DNA of 39,453 nucleotides, from NCBI GenBank assembly GCA_016788375.1, contig JAEUSI010000012.1, positions 1 through 39,453 of the forward strand, in the 5' to 3' direction. Made by a program: the position numbers and the translations under genes. Shown in pieces: positions 30,919-38,936 of this stretch; the stretch's first letter is position 1, and the number at the start of each line of letters is the position of its first letter. Source of the stretch: Ignavibacteria bacterium (GTDB taxonomy: Bacteria; Bacteroidota; Ignavibacteria; Tepidaquicellales; Tepidaquicellaceae). Below the pieces are notes generated by a model. That model made no database searches and was not told the origin of the DNA. It was given only the letters and a program-made list of their open reading frames with translations.

Positions 30919-33633
30919 ATGAAGTATATAATCACAGCATTTATGGCAATGATGTTAATTCTGACTTCGGAGGATTCATTCTGTCAGTTCAATGATACAG
31001 AAGACGGTGAAAATGAATCCGGAGAATCTATAATGCAGCGAGAGCAGTTCATTTATACAAGAAGAGCCGGAGGACCCGGAAAATTACTTCCTAAAAATGC
31101 CTATGAAAAAGCATTCAGTCAGAAACAGAGGATGGTAAAAGACGAAAACCTTCAGGATGAAATTACATCTTCTACAAGCTGGGCAAGCATAAATCCGGCG
31201 GGAATGTTTTATCAGTTCAACGGTTCGAGTTATATTTCCGGAAGGACTAACTCAATTGCATTTCATCCGACGGATACAAACACAATATACATTGCAGCGG
31301 CACAGGGAGGTGTCTGGAAAACCACAGACGGAGGGCTTAACTGGATAGTACTTACCGATACACTCGGTTCCATTTCCAGCGGTGATGTTACAATAGATAT
31401 CAGCAATCCGGACATATTATATTACGGAACAGGCGAGCTTAATTATTCACAGGACAGCCAGTACGGCGCAGGTATATACAAGTCAGCAGACGGAGGACTG
31501 TCATGGAATAAAATTGCTTCTGCATCAGAAGTCGGAAACAGGATTTCAAAAATACTGACAGATCCGGTGAATTCAAATAATGTTTATACTTCAACCGATT
31601 CGGGTTTTTTCAGATCGACAAATGCAGGTCTGAGCTGGAACAGGACATTAATACTTGATGCTTCATCGCTGATAATGAGTCCCGTAAATTCTCAGATACT
31701 TTACATTTCATCCGGAGCCAGAAATCAAAGTAAAATATATAAATCGGATAACGGAGGATTAAACTGGACACAGCTTGCAAACGGATTGCCAGCAACTGCC
31801 GGCAGAATTCAGCTTGCTGTTTCACCTGACAATGAAAATTATATTTATGCAAGCATTGCCAATACTTCCGGAACGCTGAACGGTTTGTACAGGACAACAA
31901 ATGCCGGAACAAACTGGACGCTAATGAATTCAACGACAAACTATATGAGTTCACAGGGCTGGTATGACAATGCCGTAACAGTAGTTCCCGGAAATCCGGA
32001 TAAAGTTATAGTCGGAGGACTTGATATTTACACGTCGACAAACGGCGGAACAACACTCACAAAGAAAACAGTATGGAGCACAACTTCTTCTTCAAACTTT
32101 TCACATGCAGATATTCATTATCTTTCTTACAGAGGTTCGGTGCTTTACTGCTGCTCGGACGGAGGAGTTTACAGGTCTTATAATGATGCAACATCATGGT
32201 CGGATCTGAATTTGAATATTTCTACTCTGCAGTTTATGAGTGCGGATTATGATCCGTCAAACATTCAGAAAGTTTACGGAGGGACACAGGATAACAATAA
32301 ACAGACGACAACAAACAGCGGAGTTGTCTGGATTCAGAGAACGACGGGAGACGGCGGATATACGGTAGTAGATCCGGTAAGCCCGAATTATGTTTACGGG
32401 CAGTATGTGAACGGTTCAGTGCAGAGATCATCAAACAGCGGTGTAAGTTTCAGCGAGTTCAGACCAAGCGGATCATCGGGAGGATTATTTTACAATCCGT
32501 ATGAAATGGCGCCGGGAAATCCAAATACGATTGTTTACGGAGCTGCTAATGTTTACAAAACGACTTCAGCGAAGACGGCAACTTCGTCATCAGGCTGGAC
32601 GCAAATCGGAACAACTTCTGTTATAGGAGGAAATGTCTCGGCAATCGGAATCAGTTATACAGACATTAACAAAATTTATATAGGAACAAGCAACGGAAGA
32701 ATTCTTGCAACTACAAATAACGGCACGAACTGGTCGCTCACTTCAGGATACAGTTATGTCAGCGACTTCTGGGTGGATTCGGCAAACAGCGATGTCTGTT
32801 ATGCTTCCTTCGGAGGAACAACAAGCAATGTCAGAAAGACAACAGACGGCGGGATAAGCTGGACAGTTATATCTTCAAATCTTCCGGCAATCGGAGTAAA
32901 TTCGATTGTAGTGAAAATGTCTTCGCCGAGAACAATTTTTACGGGTACTGATCTCGGAGTTTTTAAATCAACAGATGAAGGTGCAAACTGGATTTCATTC
33001 AACACAGGATTTCCGAATGTTGAAGTTTATGATCTGAAATATAAGGAGAGCGCAAAAATTCTTCTGGCAGCTACTCACGGACGGGGATGTTTTATGTTTG
33101 ATTTCGGAAATACAAACAGGAATCTGAATCTGACAATGAGTTATCAGTTCTGTCAGTTTGCTGATTCATTAACCGCAGAGTTAAGGGCTTCAACATTTCC
33201 TTACAATGTAATTGATTCGAAATACGGATATGCAGGTCAGGGAATACCTTTTCAGATTTCATTTGCCGGAGCTTTAAACGGAGTGCAGTATTATATAGCG
33301 CTCAGGCACAAAAATTCAATTGAAACATGGAGTAAGACTGCGCAGATGTTTTCCGGTAACACATTGAATTATGATTTTACTTCGTCAGATTCCAAAGCAT
33401 ACGGTAACAATCAGATTTTAAATCAGTCAGGCATGTGGTCTCTTTATCAGGGAGATCTGAATCAGGACGGATTTATAGATGCGGCTGATCTGAGCGGAGT
33501 TGAGAATGATGCCGTAAGCGGAATATACGGAAGCGGTTTATCAGATCTGAACTGCGACGGCATTGTTGATGCATCAGATCTTTCGTCAATCGAAAACAAC
33601 ATACCTTTGTCGGTTCAGGCAATTACACCTTAA
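30919..33633 (+). CDS. Secreted Asp-box (BNR/sortilin-like) propeller protein with dockerin-type tail
   Basis: This 904-residue product starts at ATG 30919, chosen because it opens a signal peptide (KYIITAFMAMMLILTS...FCQ). The longer TTG frame at 30868 hides it. At least seven Asp-box motifs (S/T-x-D/N-x-G-x-x-W, such as TTDGGLNW, STNAGLSW, SDNGGLNW) define large beta-propellers of the sialidase/VPS10 type, but no catalytic set is evident. The C-terminus has two dockerin-like Ca-binding loops, GDLNQDGFIDAADLS and SDLNCDGIVDASDLS, near residues 845-895. There is no T9SS sorting domain, unlike the protein at 1990. Dockerins usually bind cohesins. A strong terminator follows. Confidence 0.85.
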   Translation: MKYIITAFMAMMLILTSEDSFCQFNDTEDGENESGESIMQREQFIYTRRAGGPGKLLPKNAYEKAFSQKQRMVKDENLQDEITSSTSWASINPAGMFYQFNGSSYISGRTNSIAFHPTDTNTIYIAAAQGGVWKTTDGGLNWIVLTDTLGSISSGDVTIDISNPDILYYGTGELNYSQDSQYGAGIYKSADGGLSWNKIASASEVGNRISKILTDPVNSNNVYTSTDSGFFRSTNAGLSWNRTLILDASSLIMSPVNSQILYISSGARNQSKIYKSDNGGLNWTQLANGLPATAGRIQLAVSPDNENYIYASIANTSGTLNGLYRTTNAGTNWTLMNSTTNYMSSQGWYDNAVTVVPGNPDKVIVGGLDIYTSTNGGTTLTKKTVWSTTSSSNFSHADIHYLSYRGSVLYCCSDGGVYRSYNDATSWSDLNLNISTLQFMSADYDPSNIQKVYGGTQDNNKQTTTNSGVVWIQRTTGDGGYTVVDPVSPNYVYGQYVNGSVQRSSNSGVSFSEFRPSGSSGGLFYNPYEMAPGNPNTIVYGAANVYKTTSAKTATSSSGWTQIGTTSVIGGNVSAIGISYTDINKIYIGTSNGRILATTNNGTNWSLTSGYSYVSDFWVDSANSDVCYASFGGTTSNVRKTTDGGISWTVISSNLPAIGVNSIVVKMSSPRTIFTGTDLGVFKSTDEGANWISFNTGFPNVEVYDLKYKESAKILLAATHGRGCFMFDFGNTNRNLNLTMSYQFCQFADSLTAELRASTFPYNVIDSKYGYAGQGIPFQISFAGALNGVQYYIALRHKNSIETWSKTAQMFSGNTLNYDFTSSDSKAYGNNQILNQSGMWSLYQGDLNQDGFIDAADLSGVENDAVSGIYGSGLSDLNCDGIVDASDLSSIENNIPLSVQAITP

Positions 33634-33656
33634 AACATCAGGTAAAGTTATCAAAT

Positions 33657-33692
33657 AAAGGAATCTGAATTAAGTTTTCAGATTCCTTTTTT
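33657..33692 (+). terminator. Rho-independent terminator
   Basis: AAAGGAATCTGA and TCAGATTCCTTT form a perfect 12-bp stem (33657-33668 with 33678-33689) around a nine-base loop and run straight into TTTTTT. It lies 24 bases after the dockerin-protein stop. Confidence 0.93.
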
Positions 33693-33855
33693 AATGCTGA
33701 AGATTTTCAGACTGCAAAATTAAACAATCCGGTAAATAAATTACCGGCTGTATATCCGTGCATTCCGGACAAAAAATATTACCATTAAGTCTTAAAATTA
33801 AAAAAATTATATTGCTTCATTGAACAAAAATAAATTAAACCAAACCAAATCAAAT

Positions 33856-34713
33856 ATGAATAAAAAATTACTGTTTATTTCATTTGCATTTACCGTAATA
33901 CTAAATCAGAATCTTTTTGCACAGAAGAAGGATACAATTTACAAGGAAGGCTGGCATCCGAGAGGAGTAATGAGTGTAGGACTTACTCAGGTTGCACTGA
34001 GTAACTGGTCAAAAGGAGGTGAAAATGTTTTTGCCGTAACGGGAATTTCCGATTACGGAGTAAATTACAGAAAAAACAAATGGGTTCTTAAGAACTCGCT
34101 TCTGGCAACATTAGGATCAACTAAAACCGGAAGCGGGAGTTTTCAGACAAACGACAATGCAGCTGCATTAGAAACTGTATTAATATATCTGGTCGGCTGG
34201 GCAGTCAGTCCTTATGTGTCAAATGAATTCAGAACCGGAATACTGAACGGATATGATTACAGCGCTGAAACAGCGGTTCAGACTTCGGCTTTTTTTGATC
34301 CGGGATATATTACTCAGAGCATAGGATTTACTTTTGACAGACCGAATTTTACTTCGCGGCTCGGACTCGCTTTTCAGGAAACATTTTCAAACCAGTACAG
34401 ACAATATTCGGATGATCTGAACACGAATGATGTACAGGAAGCTTTTAATTTCCAGACAGGTATTGAATCTGTAACAGAAACAAATCTGAATGTAATGGAG
34501 AATTTTCTGTACACAAGCAGACTCAGATTTTTCTCCGCATTCGATCAGCTGGATGTCTGGGATGTAGGCTGGGACAACACATTTACCGCTAAGGTAAATG
34601 ACCTTATAGCAGTGAATCTTAATTTTATTGTTGTATATGAAAAATCACAGTCGCTGAAAACTCAGGCAAAGGAAGGTCTGAATCTCGGAATTACATATGC
34701 AGTATTCAAATAA
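33856..34713 (+). CDS. DUF3078 outer-membrane-associated protein
   Basis: This 285-residue protein starts at ATG 33856, chosen to open the signal peptide (NKKLLFISFAFTVILNQNLFAQ). A longer TTG frame begins at 33820. The block GVMSVGLTQVALSNWSKGGENV near the N-terminus and the alternating aromatic beta strands (YRKNKWVLKNSLLATLG, LAFQETFSNQYRQY) are typical of DUF3078, an envelope protein family common in Bacteroidota. It ends in a strand with Phe (YAVFK). Likely a beta-barrel. Function unknown. It precedes rpiA by 27 bases. Confidence 0.87.
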   Translation: MNKKLLFISFAFTVILNQNLFAQKKDTIYKEGWHPRGVMSVGLTQVALSNWSKGGENVFAVTGISDYGVNYRKNKWVLKNSLLATLGSTKTGSGSFQTNDNAAALETVLIYLVGWAVSPYVSNEFRTGILNGYDYSAETAVQTSAFFDPGYITQSIGFTFDRPNFTSRLGLAFQETFSNQYRQYSDDLNTNDVQEAFNFQTGIESVTETNLNVMENFLYTSRLRFFSAFDQLDVWDVGWDNTFTAKVNDLIAVNLNFIVVYEKSQSLKTQAKEGLNLGITYAVFK

Positions 34714-34740
34714 CGGAGTAATCCGAAAAATTAAATTCAA

Positions 34741-35439
34741 ATGATTTTAAAGGGAAAAGAAAAACAGGAAATTGAAAAGAAAACAGCCGGTGAAAAAGCC
34801 GCGGAGTTTGTAAAAGACGGAATGATCGTCGGGCTTGGAACCGGTTCGACAGTTTATTATGCTATAAAAAAACTCGGCGAAATGGTAAATGACGGATTGA
34901 AAATAAAAGCTGTATCCAGTTCTAAAGCAACCACCAAACTCGCAGAATCGCTTAACATAGAACTTATAAATATAAATGATACAGTTAAAATTGATCTGAC
35001 AATAGACGGAGCGGATGAAGTTGATCACAATCTGAACGGTATAAAAGGCGGCGGCGGCGCACTTCTTTTTGAAAAAATTACCGCACTGTTATCATCCCGG
35101 AATATATGGATTGCAGATTCAAGCAAACTTGTTAATAAGCTTGGAAAATTTCCTCTGCCCGTTGAAGTAATTCCGTTCGGATCAAAGAGAGTTTTTGAAA
35201 TACTGAATTCAACAGGTTTAAATCCTGTGCTGAGAATCAGAGACGGTAAAAATTATCTTACTGACAGCGGAAATTATATTTTTGATCTTCATACAGGAGG
35301 GATAAATGATCCCGAAGGACTGGACAAAGAGCTGAAGCTGATTAACGGAGTTGTTGAAACAGGTCTGTTTACGGGCATTGCCGATATTGCCTTAGTTTCA
35401 GAAAATGAAACTGTAAAAATTTTAAAGAGGGGAAAATAA
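34741..35439 (+). CDS. rpiA: Ribose-5-phosphate isomerase A
   Basis: This 232-residue enzyme of the non-oxidative pentose phosphate pathway interconverts ribose-5-P and ribulose-5-P. Family blocks are in order: VGLGTGSTVYYAI, AVSSSKAT, IDGADEVD, KGGGGALLFEKI (with the catalytic Lys/Glu region) and FPLPVEVIPFG. Length is normal. One base separates its stop from the M42 peptidase ATG, so the two are translationally close-coupled. An exact 11-base match to the DnaA-box sequence occurs inside it by codon use (about 35127-35137). Confidence 0.95.
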   Translation: MILKGKEKQEIEKKTAGEKAAEFVKDGMIVGLGTGSTVYYAIKKLGEMVNDGLKIKAVSSSKATTKLAESLNIELININDTVKIDLTIDGADEVDHNLNGIKGGGGALLFEKITALLSSRNIWIADSSKLVNKLGKFPLPVEVIPFGSKRVFEILNSTGLNPVLRIRDGKNYLTDSGNYIFDLHTGGINDPEGLDKELKLINGVVETGLFTGIADIALVSENETVKILKRGK

Positions 35440-35440
35440 T

Positions 35441-36511
35441 ATGAGAAAGGAAAGCAGGGAGTTTTTTGAAAAATATATTAACAACGCATCTCCTACGGGA
35501 TATGAAACGACGGGACAGAAACTGTGGCTGGAATATATAACGCCTTACATAGATTCATATATTTCCGATGTATACGGTACTTTAGCAGGAGTAATAAATC
35601 CGGAAGCCGGATATAAAGTTGTAATAGAAGCTCACGCCGATGAAATCTCCTGGTATGTGAATTACATTTCCGAAAACGGATTTATTTATGTAATCAGAAA
35701 CGGATTTTCAGATTATCAGACAGCACCTTCAAAGCGCGTGAACATTCACACAAAGAAGGGTATAGTCAAGGGAATTTTCGGATGGCCTTCGATACAGATC
35801 CGTGAAAAAAAAGGTGATCAGGAACCGAATCAGAAAAATCTTATGATTGACTGCGGATGCAGTTCAAAGAAGGAAGTAGAATCTCTCGGAATTCATGTCG
35901 GTTCCGTTGTAACATACGATGATGAACTTATGATTATGAACAACAAGTATTTTGTCGGAAGGGCTCTGGATAACAGAGCAGGAGGATTTATTATAGCTGA
36001 AGTTGCAAGACTTCTGAAAGAAAATAAAAAGAGACCTCCCTATGCCCTTTACATAATTAATTCTGTTCAGGAAGAGACCGGCCTGAGGGGAGCGGAAATG
36101 ATTTCAAGAAGAATCAAACCGGATGCTGCAATTATAACAGATGTTTGTCACGACACACAATCTCCCGCATACAGCAAGACTGTTGTCGGCGATATCTCAT
36201 GCGGAAAAGGTCCCGTGCTTTCATACGGACCTGCGGTTCAGAATAATCTGCTTGAAATGATAATCAGTACAGCAGTGAAAAAGAAGATTCCTTATCAGGT
36301 GAAAGCAGTATCCGAACATACAAATACCGATACCGAATCCTTTGCATATTCAAACGAAGGAGTGGCATCCGCACTTATATCTCTACCGCTTAAGTATATG
36401 CATACGACAGTTGAAACCGTTCATAAAGATGACATTGAAAATCTGATAAAACTTATTTATGAATTTATTGTCCAGTTAAAACCAAATCACGATTTCAGAT
36501 ACATTAAATAA
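35441..36511 (+). CDS. M42-family aminopeptidase (TET/endoglucanase M-like)
   Basis: This 356-residue di-metal aminopeptidase of the M42 family forms tetrahedral dodecamers that trim peptides in the cytoplasm. Metal-site residues are in family positions: His65 and Asp67 (AHADE), Asp177 (RALDNRAGG), the catalytic Glu pair 211/212 (QEETG), Asp234 (ITDVCHD) and His321 (YMHTT). No signal peptide. Together with tricorn at 27587 and M29 at 23767 it makes three peptide-degrading enzymes within 13 kb. TET peptidases are thought to take peptides from tricorn-like proteases. It is part of a tight four-gene run. Confidence 0.93.
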   Translation: MRKESREFFEKYINNASPTGYETTGQKLWLEYITPYIDSYISDVYGTLAGVINPEAGYKVVIEAHADEISWYVNYISENGFIYVIRNGFSDYQTAPSKRVNIHTKKGIVKGIFGWPSIQIREKKGDQEPNQKNLMIDCGCSSKKEVESLGIHVGSVVTYDDELMIMNNKYFVGRALDNRAGGFIIAEVARLLKENKKRPPYALYIINSVQEETGLRGAEMISRRIKPDAAIITDVCHDTQSPAYSKTVVGDISCGKGPVLSYGPAVQNNLLEMIISTAVKKKIPYQVKAVSEHTNTDTESFAYSNEGVASALISLPLKYMHTTVETVHKDDIENLIKLIYEFIVQLKPNHDFRYIK

Positions 36512-36523
36512 AAAAAATTAAAA

Positions 36524-37234
36524 ATGAATATTAAAGATTCAAGAATCCTGATTACCGGCGGAAGTTCCGGAATCGGAAAAGCTGCGGCAAGAATGCTTTC
36601 GGATAACGGAGCAAAAGTGGCAATTACGGGAAGAGACAAAGCCAAACTCGATAAAGTGGCGCAGGAAACAGGAGCAGTTGCAATTCATGCCGATGTAGCA
36701 AAGCAGAAAGATATTGATCTGACATACAAAGAAGTTCAGGTAAAACTCGGCGGGCTGGATTGTCTTATAAACAATGCCGGCATCGGAGAATTTCCGGCAA
36801 TTGAGGAATTGTCTTTCGAAGCATTTCAGAATGTTTATTCGGTAAACGTTTTCGGTGCTGCAATGATGGCTCAAAAAGCTGCAGAAATTTTTAAGAAGCA
36901 GAATCACGGCAACATAATTAATATTGCATCAACGGCAGGACTTAAGGGATTTGCCAGAGGAAGCGTGTATTCTTCGTCAAAATTTGCTTTGAGAGGAATG
37001 ACAGAATGCTGGCAGGCTGAATTAAGACCGTTCAACGTAAGAGTAATGCTTATTAATCCGAGCGAGGTTACTACAGCTTTTGCAAGCAAGGAAAGAACTG
37101 AGCGCAGTGAAACTCCGAAAAAATTACGAAGCGAAGAAATTGCACATGCAATAAAATCAGTGCTTGAAATGGATGACAGAGGATTTATACCCGAACTCAC
37201 CGTATGGGCTACAAATCCATGGGAGAAAAAATAA
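36524..37234 (+). CDS. SDR-family NAD(P)-dependent oxidoreductase
   Basis: This 236-residue short-chain dehydrogenase has the NAD(P) motif TGGSSGIGKA (11-20), NNAG (81-84), the catalytic Ser in IASTAG, and YSSSK (Tyr and Lys of the triad). Arg after the first strand (ITGRDKAK) favours NADPH. It resembles ketoacyl-reductase-like members but the substrate is unknown. It lies 12 bases after M42 and 33 bases before the aminotransferase. Confidence 0.9.
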   Translation: MNIKDSRILITGGSSGIGKAAARMLSDNGAKVAITGRDKAKLDKVAQETGAVAIHADVAKQKDIDLTYKEVQVKLGGLDCLINNAGIGEFPAIEELSFEAFQNVYSVNVFGAAMMAQKAAEIFKKQNHGNIINIASTAGLKGFARGSVYSSSKFALRGMTECWQAELRPFNVRVMLINPSEVTTAFASKERTERSETPKKLRSEEIAHAIKSVLEMDDRGFIPELTVWATNPWEKK

Positions 37235-37267
37235 TAACATTATTTCAAAAAAGTAAACATTATTCCT

Positions 37268-38407
37268 TTGGTTTCAAAACTTCCGCATACAGGTACAACT
37301 ATTTTTTCCGTAATGTCCGCTCTTGCAGATGATTACAGAGCGGTAAATCTTTCTCAGGGATTTCCGGATTTCCCCATAGACAGTGAGCTGAACGAACATC
37401 TTTTCAAAGCCGTAAAAGACGGTCATAATCAGTATGCTCCGATGGCAGGAATTTTAAGTCTCAGAGAAAAAATTTCGGATCAGATTAAAAAATTTCACGG
37501 CAGAAAAATAAATCCCGAAACGGAAATTACTGTTACTTCCGGAGCTACCGAAGCATTGTTTGCTGCAATCAGCGTAACAGTCTGTCCGGGTGACGAAGTT
37601 ATTATTTTTGATCCTTCATATGATTCATATGTGCCGGCAGTGCTGCTGAATCAGGGAATACCGGTCAGAATTCCGCTTAATTTTCCTGATTATAATATTG
37701 ACTGGGAAGCCGTAAAGTCTGCCGTTAATTCAAAGACAAAATTAATTATTATAAACTCACCGAACAATCCGACAGGTGCTGTTATATCAGAGCAGGATTT
37801 GTTTAATCTCAGGGAAATTATCCGCAGGCAAAATATTTATGTGTTAAGCGATGAAGTATACGAACACATAATTTTTGACGGAAACAGGCACATATCTCCT
37901 GTGACTGACGAAGAGCTTTACAGAAAATCATTTATTGTTTCGTCATTCGGAAAAACATTTCACATAACTGGCTGGAAAGTAGGATACTGTACTGCTCCGC
38001 CGAACCTGACTTCAGAGTTCAGAAAAATTCATCAGTTCCTGACATTTTCAACTTCAACTCCGTTTCAGTTTGCAATCAGCGCATATCTGAAAAATAAATC
38101 CCGGATAAAAAATCTGAAGAAATTTTATCAGTCAAAGCGGGATCTTTTTTTGGAAATGACTGCCGATACGAAATTCAGGCCGCTTAAATGCAGCGGGACT
38201 TATTTTCAGCTTCTTGACTATTCGGATATAACTGATGAAAATGATTTTGACCTAGCTGTGCGTCTTACAAAGGAATTTAAAGTTGCCTCGATTCCTGTGT
38301 CTGTGTTTTATGAAAAAAAGACGGACAATAAAGTTCTGCGGTTTTGTTTTGCAAAAGAGGATAAAACTCTGGAGAAAGCGGCGGAAAGATTAAGAAAGCT
38401 TAAGTGA
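37268..38407 (+). CDS. Class I/II aminotransferase, methionine/kynurenine type
   Basis: This 379-residue PLP enzyme resembles YbdL-type methionine aminotransferase and kynurenine-oxoglutarate transaminase. Its opening SKLPHTGTTIFSVMSALA, then NLSQGFPDFP, is the start of that group. Other marks: NSPNNPTGAV, the Asp-Tyr pair in LSDEVYEHIIFDG, and the PLP Lys in SSFGKTFHITGWKVG. The start is TTG at 37268. No ATG is available, and this start gives the family's usual beginning. It ends the rpiA-M42-SDR run. The true amino acid donor is not certain. Confidence 0.9.
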   Translation: MVSKLPHTGTTIFSVMSALADDYRAVNLSQGFPDFPIDSELNEHLFKAVKDGHNQYAPMAGILSLREKISDQIKKFHGRKINPETEITVTSGATEALFAAISVTVCPGDEVIIFDPSYDSYVPAVLLNQGIPVRIPLNFPDYNIDWEAVKSAVNSKTKLIIINSPNNPTGAVISEQDLFNLREIIRRQNIYVLSDEVYEHIIFDGNRHISPVTDEELYRKSFIVSSFGKTFHITGWKVGYCTAPPNLTSEFRKIHQFLTFSTSTPFQFAISAYLKNKSRIKNLKKFYQSKRDLFLEMTADTKFRPLKCSGTYFQLLDYSDITDENDFDLAVRLTKEFKVASIPVSVFYEKKTDNKVLRFCFAKEDKTLEKAAERLRKLK

Positions 38408-38426
38408 AAATCCTTGTAACTGCTTC

Positions 38427-38936
38427 TTACCAGTCACCGGCATAACCGAGTTCGTCTTTATTTAATGAAGACTTAAGCAGCTGATACTTCACGCCGGTTA
38501 TCTGTCTGATGTGAAGATAATCATGAGCAAGCCAGTTGCAAAGCATCTGAAACGCGGAAAATTCCCCGAACTTCGGATGAACAGCTTTTACATTCCAGTC
38601 ATTCACTTGGAGATTGCTCAGCCAGTCAGCCGATCTTTTTCTTTCTTCAAGAAAATTATTCAGAGTTTTGTGGAAGTTGTTGTTCATGTAATTCCGCGAA
38701 ACAACCCATCCCTGCGGATCTATAGGTTCCCAGTCATGGTCTTCATCAAGAATTTTCTTCAGCCTCGGCTTGAAATCATAAACTTCTTCGTCATACAGAT
38801 GAGATACGATTTCAAGAAGACACCATTTGTCCGGTGATGGCTTGTATTTGATTTGCCCATGTGAAATTCCTGTAAAAAGATTTGCAAAGACATCCGTTCC
38901 GGATCCGAGCTGCAGTATAATTTCAGAAGGAGTCAT
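38427..38936 (-). CDS. DinB-fold metal-binding protein
   Basis: This 169-residue four-helix DinB/YfiT-like protein has metal-ligand His at 46 (EIVSHLYDEE), 138 and 142 (WLAHDYLHIRQ), the common triad of the superfamily, and the opening pattern KYKPSPDKWCLLEIVSHL. Some members are thiol-dependent transferases, many are of unknown activity. The start overlaps the stop of the upstream minus-strand gene by four bases (ATGA), so it is coupled to the restriction-type protein. That may be accidental. Confidence 0.88.
   Translation of the reverse strand: MTPSEIILQLGSGTDVFANLFTGISHGQIKYKPSPDKWCLLEIVSHLYDEEVYDFKPRLKKILDEDHDWEPIDPQGWVVSRNYMNNNFHKTLNNFLEERKRSADWLSNLQVNDWNVKAVHPKFGEFSAFQMLCNWLAHDYLHIRQITGVKYQLLKSSLNKDELGYAGDW

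Noticed and set aside
35127-35137. Another exact CTTGTTAATAA (DnaA-box-like 11-mer)
   Set aside because: It lies inside rpiA and encodes conserved residues (KLVNKLG), alone and far from dnaA. Treated as chance or codon use.
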